From: Thamnaconus septentrionalis
Lineage: Eukaryota; Chordata; Actinopteri; Tetraodontiformes; Monacanthidae
Length of the DNA stretch: 64,000 bases
NCBI GenBank assembly: GCA_009823395.1
Contig: CM020519.1
Coordinates: 13,884,001-13,948,000, forward strand
Direction: 5' to 3'
The notes under the pieces are model-generated. The model worked only from the letters and a program-made list of their open reading frames with translations. It was not told the origin of the DNA and searched no databases. The translations under genes and the position numbers were made by a program. Shown here one piece after another: positions 34,891 through 48,042 of the stretch (positions are counted from its first letter, which is position 1; each line of letters opens with the position of its first letter).

Positions 34891-35524
34891 CCGCTTATGC
34901 CATAATCCAGGGGTGGTAGTGCAGTAATATGCAGGCAGGGCGGGGTTACAGAGCAGATGGTCCAGGCAACATGACTCCAGAATCAGGAATAAAGAAGTAC
35001 AAATCCATTGGGATTTTAATTCCAACCACTACGACTACTCATACGAAACTGAAGCGGAGTCACCGCTATTATTGTCTCTTTACATTGTTTTTGAAACACA
35101 ATTCTATCTTGATTCGTTTTTTTCATCAGCAGCAACTGTTGGATTTGTTAAACTCAGGAAATCAAATTAAATGAAGAAGAAATTAGGAAACCGGTGTTTC
35201 TTATATCATGCATACCAAGTCAAGATAATTTAAGGGATTATAAATCAACTTTGTCTGCTTTGGTGCAAATAAAAACGGCAACCGATGAAACGGAGAAGTA
35301 GTAAACATGATTATCCTTGTGGAGGGTGTTGTTTTCAAGCGGTGGCCTCATTTGCTCTCTTCCTATTCTCACTCATCTCTAGTTTTGAGTTCTTCTTGAA
35401 TCCTTTTAACTACTGGTAGTGTAAGCAGGCGTCTGCAGGCAAATCAATCGCACAAGATCAACTGGTCCCATTAGGGTGGCACCATATTGTGATGACAAGT
35501 TTTGTAGTGTCTTCAAGCACAGTC

Positions 35525-35957
35525 TTAAACTGTGTGAAATTTGGCCTGATTTACGATTTTTACATTAGTAAAATATTAATATGCTGCCCAAAACACTACA
35601 TAAATTAAAGTGTATACTCACAGTACGATGAAAGTTTTTTGGTTTTTCCTACCATTTGAACGGTTCTTTCTGCCAGTTAGCTGCCATCTTGTACCACCAT
35701 ATTTCTAGAAGCCGGTGTGGACAGTCCAGCTCGCCTGACAGCTTGTTTCATATTTAGGGTGAACGCTCGCTTCCTCAAATAAACCAACAAAAAAGAACTT
35801 GGACGAGATATCCAGCTTTGTGTGCGCAGGCCACCATAGTTCACTGGCAAGCTCGGGAGAGGTAGGGAGAGTAAAAGGGCACTGCAATCTAAAATGCAAC
35901 CACTTGATGCTGCTCTTTCTTTTCAAAATCTCCAAATATTACACACTTAACCCTTAA
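35525..35957 (-). mobile_element. TTAA-flanked MITE, near full length
   Basis: About 433 bp, bounded by TTAA at 35,525-35,528 and 35,954-35,957. The ends are inverted relatives: one reads TTAA...CTGTGTGAAATTTGG inward, the other TTAAGTGTGTAATATTTGG inward. No open frame is present, so it is non-autonomous. TTAA flanks suggest the piggyBac group, but this is not proven. Confidence 0.75.
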
Positions 35958-36589
35958 CAGTATGAAAGAAATACCAAATGACAAAGGAACATAAACCAAG
36001 CTGGCATGTGTGCCATTGTGTAAGTAGAAAAAACACACACTTAAAAACAGAACAAGCAGTGACAGAGCCCTTCAGAATGACCCTAAGCTACAATCCCCAG
36101 GTTTTAATCAATGAAATTCCAAATGCAGAACACAGCTTTCACAACATGGACAACTATAAGATGGCCTAACAGAGAAACGAGTAGGAGATGTAAACGTGTT
36201 TTTTACCAGTGCAGGTTAGATAAGCTACATATAGAATGAAATCTCTTAAGCATTTAACTGCACAACAGCAGATGTTACATTTGTTTTGAATTGATGCATT
36301 TAAGATAGTTACAATCCTTCCCATTCAGACACAGATTCAGTTTCAGAAAAAAACAGACTTTTTGTCTCATGTTTGTAAAGATTATTGCAACAGAATTCAA
36401 ACGTCTTTTGAACTGTGAGCAGATGAAACCCTTTCAGGTAGAAAGGTACAGCTCAAGCTGCCATTTTTCTTTTTTGATGAGTGACTGTGACCTGCAGTTT
36501 TTGCAGTTTTCTGCTGCATGAACAGCACAACAAACCAGCTTCCTATACGGCAACAACCCCAGTTTGTGTCGTGCTTTGACCCTTGCTAT

Positions 36590-36752
36590 GTGTCTATTCT
36601 TATAATAAGAACTGTTAGGTAAGAAAACCAAACTACTTCTGCTGTACTGCGACTATACACTTTATTTTATGTATTTCTGGGCAGTATTTTAAGCTTTTAC
36701 CAATATAAAAATCCTAAATCAAGCCAAATAATACACAGCGGACCTTTAATCT
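36590..36752 (+). mobile_element. TTAA-type MITE, one end
   Basis: One end of the family, running from AAGAACTGTTAGG to CCAAATAATACACAGC followed by GGACCTTTAA. This end shows the terminal repeat most clearly (inward reading TTAAAGGTCCGCTGTGTA). Confidence 0.7.
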
Positions 36753-37282
36753 GTTGATGTGAGTTGAACAGTGTGTTACTTTGCTTCCCACCTCCAATAT
36801 TGTTAGTGCGTTTTTTTTTTTTTTAATTTAGAATGAAAGGCTGCATTCTCAAATCCTTGACATCATCCTACCAGTGAGGAACAATTCTTCCAAGACGTCT
36901 ATTTACAGCCGCCGCTGTGATGATGTTCTGTCGGAACTTTTGTTGACTATAGGAAGTAGGAGGCAAACTATCACACGACAGTTTGTGAGTGATAGCTCCA
37001 TACTGGGTGCTATTAATCACAGCCATCAGGAAGAGCCGCGTGCATTCGGGTCCCACTAGTGAGGGCTTTGTCTGGAGGCGTTAAACTTAGGAACATTACT
37101 CCTCACAGCGGCAGGCAAAAAAAACCAAAACAAAAAAAAACAAGAAGAGAATGGGGCCTGTTGGTTAGCGTTTGCGTGTCGCTCTGCTGCTGCAGCTGGA
37201 GAGCACAGCTTATTAACCTCTGCAGGAAGCTGCTTCTCTGATTGTCACAATGCTATGTCAGATTTCATTACGATGCGGCCAT

Positions 37283-37284
<2 letters not shown>

Positions 37285-37343
<59 letters not shown>
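37285..37343 (+). repeat. (AC)n microsatellite
   Basis: AC run of about 59 bp; a shorter interrupted AC run follows at about 37,505-37,521. Confidence 0.97.
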
Positions 37344-37346
<3 letters not shown>

Positions 37347-37715
37347 ACGCACGCCCAAGCCTTTACTGAAACACGCAAATAGGCTGGAGGTGGAGATGGA
37401 GGGAAAGAAAAATGCAAGCCCCAAGCACTGCTCAGTACAAATAAAACACAGCTGACATGGACTTGGACTAACCAACTGGCTAGGACCATGTCATGCGCTT
37501 GCGCACACACACACACACACAACACAAATTGGCCTCTGTCACGGAGAGGTACACACACAAAGGATAATTTGATTAGCCATTCTTAACCTTAAATATTCCC
37601 TTTGCCTTCGGAATGCCCCTCAGGCATGTTCCTTCCATTCCTCTCTCACCTACCAGTGATGAAAGGAGGTCCCTCTTTCTCTGTTTCTGTGTTGTGGAAG
37701 CTGTGTCTGTTTGTC

Positions 37716-38038
37716 TTAAAGGTTAGTTGTGTAATATTTGGAGATTTTGAAAAGGCACGGCGACACAAGTGTTCGCATTTAAGATTGCAGTGCTGCTTTC
37801 CTCTCACTACCTCTCCTGAGCTTGTCTGTGAACTACCGTGGCCTGCGCACACAAAGCTGGATACTTTGTCCAACTACTCCTTCTTTGGTTTATTTGAAGA
37901 TGCGAGCTTTCACCCTAATTATGAAATGAAAAACTTTTATTGTACTTTGAGTATCCACTTTAATTAATGTATTTATGGGCAGTATGTTAAGCTTTTGCCA
38001 ATACAAACATACTAAATCAAGCTAAAAAAGCTTTTTAA
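37716..38038 (+). mobile_element. TTAA-type MITE
   Basis: It starts at TTAAAGGTTAGTTGTGTAAT, carries the internal blocks GGCCTGCGCACACAAAGCTGGATAC and GGTTTATTTGA, and ends near TTAA 38,035-38,038. About 323 bp, with internal loss relative to the 35.5 kb copy. Confidence 0.72.
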
Positions 38039-39197
38039 AAAAACAGTTCTTATGGTGATCACATTCAGTCGATATTTTTGTGCTGTCATCTAAAATGGAC
38101 ACCTGTAGTTACACCATAGCTTATTAGGTTGAGCAGTGAAGGAACAAATTCGAAAATTTGAAAAAGACAGGAAGCGAGGACACCCACCCCATCATAGTTT
38201 TCACTTACCAAAATTACATTTCTGCCGTTTCATACTTCCTCTTGGGATGCTTCAAAATAGTTTTCAGGGAGGCAACTATTGCGCTAGTAAGAAACGGCGG
38301 GAGATTTTCTCCCATTGTAGGTCAGCAGTTGAAGCGCTTGAAACGTTTTTTCCGTGGACGTCCCGTCACAGGCGGCTTGCTGCACGGGACTGTTTGACGT
38401 GAGAGCTTTCAGGTGATGTAACCGTCCTTCTGGTGACCATATTGAAAGGCAGCAGCCCGTGGGCAAGAGCAGCTGTGCAGTGATGCGTTGGTGGATGCAT
38501 ACTCACATTATTAGAGATGGAGCGGTTACAGTAGGTTTTTTTGGAACTGAGTTTTTCATGTGCGTCCTTTTTATGGTGAGAGGATGTGGTTTTCTTTTAA
38601 AAGTTACCTATTCAGGTTATTTGGAGTTTTGTGTCTCATTCTGCCACATTGTATCCTGCACTCATGGTTTAATTAATATCTTTAATACATCACGCTCTTG
38701 ACATACTTTAAAGGTTTTTAAAATATAACACATAAAAATGTAACACATACACAGTTATTTCTGTTTCTCTGTATTTTTGAAGGCAGTTGAGCTAATTTTC
38801 ACTATAGACAAGTTTACTAATGAAAACACACATAAAAAAAACCTTCTCCAACATTATTGTTAATAAACTGTTAACAATTATTGGCTTCTAAGTTATCTAC
38901 GAAAGGCTGCTCTCCACAATTTGATAAATGACAATCCTCTGGGTTTTTAATGGAAACCACAAGTCTTCAAGCAAACAGCCCCCGATGGAAGCAGTCTGCT
39001 GAAGAAGAGTGACAGCGGGTGGCAATACCTCCAGGCTATGTTCCCCCGGGTCCATATTCCAAGCTTAACAGTCCTTAAAACCAATATTTATGTAAATGCA
39101 GAATTGAAAAAAAATACAATTAAATAAATTCCAAAGTTTATTTGTTAGTCATTTGCAGATTTATTCACATTAGCTAGCTAATATGAGTTTTTTTAGA

Positions 39198-39290
39198 ACT
39201 TAAGAAGCCCCTTGGATGAGAGGTGAAACATCTTCAAGATCACAAAACAAGTCCAGTTGCCCTAACTCAACCCTTCTACCTTTTATCAAC
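39198..39290 (+). mobile_element. Dispersed teleost repeat fragment
   Basis: Contains GGATGAGAGGTGAAACATCTTCAAGA and AACAAGTCCAGTTGCCCT split over adjacent segments, a pattern common in fish genomes. A reverse-orientation relative lies at 43,335-43,440. Confidence 0.5.
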
Positions 39291-40786
39291 ACTTTCTAAC
39301 AATAATACTGTATGTATCTGTAGCCTGTAAAAAGTAAAAGCCCCAAAAAGGAAGAAAGTCAAATCGTCAATAATTGAAAAGGCGTTATTCATGTAAGAAG
39401 ACGTTACACCAAATTGCCCAGATTTACATATGGATACAAAAGCAATTCATTTCCTGAGAGCTTTGTTTTTTTGTATTTGATCTCTTTTATTTTTGTTCCA
39501 TTAAATGTTTCTGTTATTGCTAAGATTGGATATTTTCTGAGCTATGTATTTCATGTATGCAAATAGAATAAATGAGCTTATTATCGGGCACATTGCCATA
39601 AGTCTACTTTGGTAATCAAAGACATAGGACTTTGCAGAAATTGTGAGTATTAGGTAACCAGATTCTGAAGGTGTTTGACTTTAGTGTCAAGTGTCTTCTT
39701 TCAGAGTTGATATAGAAGAATTAGACCAAGAAAGAAGCATCTTAACACCATTGTCTGCAGGAAAAAGTTGAAGAAGTTAAGGACTTTTTGGGATTCTTTC
39801 TTTTTAGATGACACAAAAGACGGCAGTGTGATACCCTGAAATCATTTATAATTCATCCACATTAAAGTCTAATTCTTATTATATATTAACCAAATGGCTT
39901 GCTGATGACTTTATTGCCTGTCTCTCGCTGTCCCGATTTCTGCATCTTGCCCCTTCTGTGCTTTTCATTTTTCATTAACTGAATCGGAGAGCCATCTTTG
40001 CATTTCCTGGATTTGGCAAGGCCGGTTTAATCCCCTCTCCTTCACGTCCTCGCTCCTTGTCTCTGTTTATCTGTCTGTCCTTCCCTGAAGCAAAAGCACA
40101 TTCAAACAACAGTGGGGCTTGCTGTGACTTCACCCAGCCTTTAGTCTGTTTTCCCATTAAGCAGAGATGAAACAGATCCCTTGAGGGATATTTGGACCGT
40201 TATAACAGCAAACGGGGGGAAAAAAAAAAATAGAGCCAACCTGGGTAGGCGCTAGCTCTTGAATTTTATATCACATAACTTAAGAATTTAAAACAGCACA
40301 AGGGTAAACATATAGCTACACACACGCACAATAAAAAAGATGGAAGAATCGTAGGTCCTTATCTCATGAATGTTGGTGGTTTGAGACGTCATATTCGCAG
40401 AGGTGATCATAAAATCTTTGGCACTTTTTCTCTTTTTTCCCTCAGTGGTAGAATGGATAAAAATAGGCAAATTAACTAAATCCATGCGGAAAATAAAACC
40501 TGACAAAAGCCTCAAAAGTAGCAGCTGTTATTGGGATCCTGCTGTCTGTTACCCATAAATATCTACTAATCCTCGCACTTGTCTTTGACCTCATTAGCTG
40601 ACTGCTTGACGGCCTCATGACTCAGCAGTCTCTTTGAAACTATCGCTTCTCTACGCTGGTAGTTTATGTTCAATCAATAAGGTTCATTTTGCACAAACGC
40701 TTACCTTGCCACTCTGCGCTCTTCAGATTTCCCAGTGCTCTTTTAATCCACGGAGATACCCGACTTTTATTGTGAAAGGATACGTT

Positions 40787-41120
40787 GCAGCTCAGGGTTA
40801 GCGGTGTTGCCTCACAGCAGGAGAGGTTGCGTGTCAGATTCCTCTGCCTGGGATGATCCTGTGTGGAGTTTTTTCCTGATTTTTGCTGTTTTTTCCCAGA
40901 TGCTCTGGCTTCCATCCTCACATTCCAACACATGAGGCCAACTGGGGACTCTAAATTGGCCGTAGGTGTGAGTGAGAGTGTGGATGGTTGTTTGTCTTTG
41001 TCGTCCTATGATGAACTGCCGTCTTGTCCGGGGTATTCCACGCCTTCGGCTGAAGACAGCTGAGATAGGCTCGAGCATCTCCTGCCGCCCCAAGTGCAGG
41101 AGAAAGCGGGAATAGAAATT
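40787..41120 (+). mobile_element. SINE-like dispersed repeat
   Basis: A tRNA-like head (GCTCAGGGTTAGCGG, CCTCACAGCAGGAG) is followed by TGTGTGGAGTTT, GACTCTAAATTGGCCGTAGG, GTCCGGGGTATTCCACGCC and GATAGGCTCGAGCATC. This is the order of a very common teleost dispersed element. It is diverged and has no coding function. Confidence 0.7.
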
Positions 41121-43334
41121 GCATGCAGGAGTGGGGCAACAGTGAAGCAATACAGACAAATGTTGGACATAATCAAGTGGTGAGGTAGCGATTTGCGAGA
41201 TGATTGCGCTCACCCTGAACTTCATATTAAAGCCATACTTCCAAGTGAAAGGTTTCACTTCATTAAAGTTGAGGAGGCCCAGGAGAGAATTTCATGTTAC
41301 AAATACATCTGCGTAGTCTGCCTAATGAGAAAGTACAGCTGCAACAAGGAAAATGTCTCCCAGTATCAGGAACCAGGGAGCTGTACATTTACCCTATTCC
41401 GTTGTTGATGTGGTGACCTCGCAGCCCAAAGGAGAAATTGAAACAAAAATCAATGGGTTCATTTTATTAATGTCTTCCTGCCACTGTCTTGTTTGAATAT
41501 TTACGGATGTTTTCTAAAGACTTTATTCAATACCATGTTCAAACGTTCGCACTCCCCAGATGGCAGTGCTGCAAGATGCAAGACATGCTGCTAGTTTGTC
41601 ATGGGATAATTGCTGGGGTCTCTGGTGCTGTCAAACCTGTCAAATGACTTTCAGGCGTTGTGTCAAAATTCCCAGCCATCAATACTAACATAAAGGATGT
41701 GTCCCAATCAGCAAAAATAAATGACTAGATAGCATTGCACATTTAAAAACAAAAACAAAATTATTGATAGACCTTGGTTTTACATTAGCTCAGTTCTGTT
41801 TCATCTATTACTTTAGAAAATGTAAGAATTGTAGTTTTAATTTGACAATGCTTTGCATGCTTCACAAAAATTTTAAATGGGTTCAAGCTGTTAATCTTTT
41901 AAATTAAGAGTTTTGGGTTTTCGGTAATTTTGGTTCTTGTATTGATGAAGCCTGAGCTATCATCATGTGGAAACTTCACTGTGTCTATTGAAGACATTTT
42001 CAAATGTTAAATAAGTGCTGACAGGTTTAGACTAACAGGTGTTGTGAAATCAACACGTACACTAATAATCTTAGCAGTGAGTATTTTCCAAAGAGTGCTT
42101 CAATATGAAATATATCATATCACTATGTAATGAATCCCAGAATATACTACAAATTACTTAATAAAAATTATGTTTTTTTGTTTTTTTTACATTTTATGAA
42201 ATATCTAGACAATCATAAGATAGAATCCACACATTTGATTCATTGTGCCGTTTATCCACTTGCTCTTAAATTACCATGATCCATCTACTGACCTTTCAGT
42301 CAGGCCTCAATTTTTTATAAATCGACAAAATAGCCTGGACAACAGCCAGAAACGAAGATTCTCTTCAATGAGTCAACCTTCAGTTTCAAACCATAGACAG
42401 AACGGAGTCAGATTCCTCCTGCCATACAGCAGAACAATATAAACATTTTTTTTTTTTTTGGAAATATATCATTTATATCATAAATGTTAGCTCTTTGCTG
42501 TTGCTGGTCTCAACACAATAAAAAAGTATCATGGAGAGTGGGAAGTGGAAAGTGGGAGACTGAATACGGTGCCAGATGTCTGCGTTAATTCCTTTAGCTT
42601 GTCAGTCAGCGTAGCAAGCGGACAGTCGGCTGCAGTTTGGCAGCTTGCTGTCACTTTAGCGGAACGCTCCACTGACTTTTGATTGGAATACAGCTCTGCG
42701 CACCTCGTGGTGATGTTCTGTGCTTGTCCTTCTTTTTATCTGCACACCTAACCACCGAGGGGATTCATATATGTTTCCATCCTTATTTCTTTGAGTTTCT
42801 CTAACTCGATAGAGCGAACGCACTCTCACAATGCAAAGCCGACTTGCTTTCCCTCTCTCTTGTCTGAAGGCGGCTCGCTCGGCCCTGTTGCGTCTGAAAT
42901 GCGTGCACACGCCCACACCAGCGAAACTGTGAGACTGCAGGCTACAACTGCGATAGACACTCATGCCACCGCTAATGGAATTCAGTGTGCTGTGACTGTG
43001 CGCTAGCCAAACAGAAAAAGGGGCCCTGAAAAGAAGAACGCCGAGCGCTTTCCTCCGAGGGGCTCGGCGCTGAGCTATTCTTAACACTCTCGGTAATGGC
43101 TGTCCCATTCATACATCACGTCTTGCCGCGCTACGCTGACTCGTTCTGTGATGGACACTTTAATCAGAGTCGGAATTTTAATTAGGGACATTTGAGACAG
43201 CAGCCCGGTAGATTGAGATTTCTGGATTCATTACTCTCTTCTTGAACATAATTCAAGAGACCTATGGATGATTTTTACTGTCTAACTGGCAAAGCTCATG
43301 GGAAATGTCCGTGAAGGTGAAGCGAAGATAAAGT

Positions 43335-43440
43335 GAAACGCAACTGGACCGGTATCTGGAAGACGTTTCACCTCTCGTCCGAAGTACGGATAAAAATAGT
43401 TCCGCCTTATCCGCAGTGCTGGATTTAGTTGAAGTTGCTG
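43335..43440 (-). mobile_element. Dispersed teleost repeat fragment
   Basis: GCAACTGGACC ... GAAGACGTTTCACCTCTCGTCC reads, in reverse complement, as the repeat at 39,198-39,290. Confidence 0.5.
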
Positions 43441-43451
43441 GCTCATTCAGT

Positions 43452-43545
43452 AGGCCAGTGGTTCTCAAACTTTCTCTGTCATGCCCCCCTTTGGAGGAAG
43501 AACATTTTTCATACCCACCCGCACTGACAAAATAGGCTGTTTTCA
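43452..43545 (+). mobile_element. hAT-Charlie-like terminal fragment
   Basis: Begins CAGTGGTTCTCAAACTTTCT followed by GTCATGCCCCCCTTTGGAGG, the typical start of Charlie-type hAT elements. The opposite end is not seen. Confidence 0.6.
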
Positions 43546-44328
43546 CCTTTAAAATGTCTGTCTTTTATTTTGTCGATAAGTTCTATTTCAAGGAAATTGT
43601 GCGATGAGTCATCATCATCTCTACGGTCATTGCCGACTTGTTCTGCGGACGTCCACCTCAGTTACGCCTTCTTTAAACGCATATCTCCATGCCTTCTTTG
43701 GCCCCTCAACAACCTCCCAACCTAGTTTCAGCAAGTCCAAGTCCTTTGATGCTCACAAGCGACACAATTACATTCTGAAAATCCATCGCTTTGCATCCAC
43801 TAACCATCTGACCAAACACCATTTGTCAAGACGTCCAGTTTCCTGCTTTCCTGACAGGAAAAGGAATTGCCCGTCACTTTTCATAATCAGCATAATTTCA
43901 CCACCGTCTTCTCTTCATGAATGTCAGATGCTATATTTCTGCGGCCCTATGACTGCCTCCCTGCACGTCACAGTTGCAACTTCATGATTTTAGTTGAAGT
44001 TAGCTTAAGTTAAGTTCGACTCAGAAGTCACAAGAGTATTAAGTCAACACTGCAGATTAGCTAATGAGACAAAATGGAGAGACCAAAGAGGAAAATAAAT
44101 AAAGAAATGATAATGACAGATTTTGGGCAAAATTCAGTTGGGCCTCAGCATGAAGTCAAATGCAGGCATGTGTCCTTGTTGTTCTCTATTTCATAGGAGA
44201 GTGACTAGGAACCAGGTGATGTAGAATAGGAGGTCATAATTTAATAGCTGTTCATACTCATCCACTCACACAGACACCCTCGAACCAGGCTCGTGTGTCC
44301 AAGGTCAGATTAAAGATTAAATCAGGCT

Positions 44329-44445
<117 letters not shown>

Positions 44446-45668
44446 CTGCAGAATACTGGATGCTTTTGGAACCACTATGTTGCATTTAGCCTCCGGGCAG
44501 GGTTGGTGTCTGTCAGGGTTAGCCAATGCAGGGAGGGGTGACAGCTGGAAGAGATGGTCGACTGGACAAACAGGCCACCACCTGGACACCCACACCGCGC
44601 ACACACAGGTTACCCATGGCTCCAAGGTTGTGCCGCGGTTAACCTCAAACCACACCTTGACCCCTACATGAACTGGGGTCTAAACATTTTTTTTTTTCAA
44701 ATCCAATTGATATGTAATGGGCTTACAAAATATATTGGGTGTTCATAGATTTCCCGGTAAATAAGAAAAATGTGAGTACATCATATTTCATGGAACCCGA
44801 AAGTGAAAATGTGTGATTATGGCTTTGGTCTGCTGTAATACTGTAGGTGGGTGAACTTTTCGATGCTGTGACATTCTTTAAAGAATGACACCTTCAGTGG
44901 CATTAAACTAGTCTATGACCTTTAGATGATTGATGTACACTTTCCACAGAGGAGACAGTGGTGCTGTTGGCACACTGCCACAGACCTCCACCTCTTGACA
45001 AATCAATCAATCTCTGACCTTAACCAATTATTGTCCGCCGTACCCTAGTTGAATTGATAACGTGTTTTACTTACATGTCTTCAAACCATGCAAGCAGTGG
45101 TCCGGTAGTTCTTTATCACCCCATTCAGTTTCGCCAATAAGTGTAGAAATATTTTTGAGAGTAGGAACCTTGAAGATTCGAAGCTACAGATATTTTTTTA
45201 ATAGATGAATAGATGCCTAAATGATTGTGTGTGCGCGCGGCCAGCAGTGATTGTACTTCCTCACGATGCTTTGCAAAAATGACCTTGCGGTGAAGTTGCC
45301 GGCAGCTTCTTACAGAGGCCTCGACAGACAGCTTACTCGCATATTGTGTGGTACTCTGGCTCTTCAGCTGCCATCAGGAGCCCTGCAGGGAGTTATTAAG
45401 ACAGCCCGAGAAAAAAAAAATCATCTTGCAACCCCTTTCACCCCAGTCACTGTCTGTTCAACATGCTGTCCTCCTCTATGAGGGACAGGAGTATTGAATG
45501 CGCTGCAGAGTCAAGGACAGTTTTTATCCTTTAGCAATCACATTGTTGGACTCGGAAACGTGCACTTGCCACAGTGCAATTCTATTAGTTGGACTTTAGA
45601 TTTCCTTGGCGCTATGGTAATTTTCACTCTACCAAAAACAGAAGTTTGTGAGCCTCTTTAGTTCATGC

Positions 45669-46238
45669 TACGGCTGTGCGATTAAACGATTTCAAATCGA
45701 AATCGCATTTTGTTAGTCAAGACGATGTTGATTAATTTTACAAAAATGTGAAAGTTTTGAACTTTATTCATTTATCGTTGTTATTTTTAAAGTGATGTTT
45801 TGTGAAAGACAGTTAAGGTTGTCACTTTATCCACAGGCGGATTCATTTGTGTTTGGTTCTTAAGTTTTCACTTTACTCCCAAATAGGGGAACTTCATCTT
45901 TGTTTATAAAGAACGTGTTCATTTTCAAGGGAAGTTTAGTGAAAATGAGCTTCTCAATTCATTAATCCCAAAGGGTTCACATTTCTTTGGTCAAAAAGAC
46001 TGTAAATGCTGTCACTTTACTAAACCCAAAGGAGAATTTATAGTATCTTTCAGTTGCACTTCATTCCCACTCACTACATTTGTTTGTATCTTGCTAAGAT
46101 AAAATATTTCAAATAATTGATTCCATTGTCTTTTGTAGTTTCCCCACCCAAAAAAAAATTGAAATTGAAATCAAAAAATCAATTTTCAGAGAAAAAAAAA
46201 ATCAAGATTTTCTTTTTGTCCAAAATTTCCGAGCCCTA
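45669..46238. mobile_element. hAT-type non-autonomous element
   Basis: Terminal sequences TACGGCTGTGCG and, in reverse complement at the other end, TAGGGCTCGG. It is flanked by an 8-bp target duplication with one mismatch (GTTCATGC at 45,661-45,668; TTTCATGC at 46,239-46,246). An 8-bp duplication and a TAGGGCTG-like end fit the hAT superfamily. No transposase is present. Confidence 0.72.
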
Positions 46239-47689
46239 TTTCATGCCTCTATAAAGTAAAAGCCAATTGCCAGCGACTTTAGATCTTGACACATGTATGC
46301 CAAATGATTATTGACTTGCAGATGCTAGGATTTGACTTGTGGACAAGTAGGAAAAAGGGATCTTCACACCACAACCCACATGCATTTTTTTTTTTAGAAT
46401 TGACAACATAATTCAGTTAGATTGTAATACACTTTTGTAATCAACATATCACTTTTAGTCTGTTGGGTTTTCAGTGAGGTTTATAAAAGCTTTGCATTGT
46501 TTGAAACGGCAAAAAATAGATAGCTGTCATAGCAAGGCGATGCAAGAGTTATACAGTCAACACAAGAACTGATGATGCAAACAACATCCATTTAATTAGA
46601 CCAGACACTTCCTGTTTTCCATTCATTACAGAAATTAAATCCGTGACACATTTTTGTTGATAAGCCCTGTTTTATTTGTTTTTTTTAATTTTTTTTCAAG
46701 CATTTTACATGAGTCACTTCGGATGTGTTCCACCACCAGCTTTAGGTTCCAAACAATGACAACCTCAGGAAAAAAAACAGGCACCAGTCAAAACCTTATT
46801 CAGGCAATTCACCAAGCAGGAGACAAACGGTACAAATTGTGAGACACCAGCCATCGACAGAAGAGCGAGCTGAATGAGATCACATTATCACATCAGGCTG
46901 AGAGTGGATTAGAGAGAATGTAGCTCTGGGCCTGTGCTGCTGGTGACTCATCTGACCTGAATCAGAATGGCAGTAACGGCGGAGGCAGCGCAGCACAGTG
47001 AAACACAACAATCTATCACCTACATGTCATCCTATGTGGGATGTTACATTTTTATTTTATTTTTTGCATATGCCTTTTACATTTGAAATCCACAAAAACG
47101 AAACCTTGTGCGTGTCTGAAGGGGTGAAGTCGGGCAGATAAGAAAGTGCCGAGAGCCGGTTTGTTTTGTTCTACATGCTACACGGCACCACTTTTAGCGG
47201 TTCAACATCAATATAATAGACATGCTTTTTTGCGCAAGAATGCCACACGCCCTGCAACAAACTGCCTTCAACATCTTTTGAAAATGCATTTAATAATGCT
47301 GTGTTCGCTTGGAGTCCAGAAAACTGGAAGTTGTTTTTCCGTGGATGAAAGAAGGATGGTAAAACTTGGTCGAGGCCGGCAGAGGATACACGTGACGTAG
47401 TGCCAAAAAGAAACAAAACACAGCTTACATCGACAATGAGAAGCTGGTTCTTTTGGCCTAGTATCACCCCAGAGTTATATACCTACACCGCAGAAGGCAG
47501 CTTTATTTGTACAGCACATTTCATAACTGGGGGCAAGTGATCTACAATTTGAAATCCACAATGACATTTTTATTTAGAATTAATTTGAGAATTAGGGTTT
47601 TAAAGAGATCACCTAGATCACACCACCCAGTTTTGGAGGGAAATTTGAATTTAAGTCAAATTTGCAATGCAACGTCTGTAGAGGAGAAT

Positions 47690-48042
47690 GTTATCACGAT
47701 ACACCCTCCTCAGCTTGCCAGTGAACTACAGTGGCCTGCGAGCACAAACCTGGATACCTCGTCCGCCTTCTTCTTCGTCGGTTTATTTGAAGGCGCGAGC
47801 GTTCACCCCAATTACTAAACGCGCTGCCTGGCGGTTGGATTGTCCACACTGGGCTTCCTTAGAAATATGGCGGTGCAAGATGGCAGCTAATTGGGAGCAA
47901 GACTCCTGCTGTATGTCTGTTCTATTTTGTACATATGAGAATTGTTCTAAGGGTAGGATAACAAGGTTACTTTTAATGCACTGTCAGTATACACTTTCAT
48001 TAATGCATTTATGGGCGTATGAGTATGAGTATAGTGAGCTTT
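47690..48042 (+). mobile_element. TTAA-type MITE fragment
   Basis: The dispersed copy with the strongest visible similarity to the array spacer copies (GGATACCTCGTCC, GGTTTATTTGA, GCGAGCGTTCAC, GGGAGCAAGAC). It lacks clean ends. Confidence 0.7.

Noticed and set aside
43039..43069. CGCCGAGC...GCTCGGCG hairpin as a possible RNA element
   Set aside because: An 8-bp stem with a 15-base loop in GC-rich DNA is expected by chance in a window this long.
42656..43108. 150-codon minus-strand frame
   Set aside because: GC-rich stretch with no recognisable domain or splice context.
43604..43987. 127-codon plus-strand frame
   Set aside because: Follows a hAT-like fragment, His/Ser-rich low-information sequence, no family.
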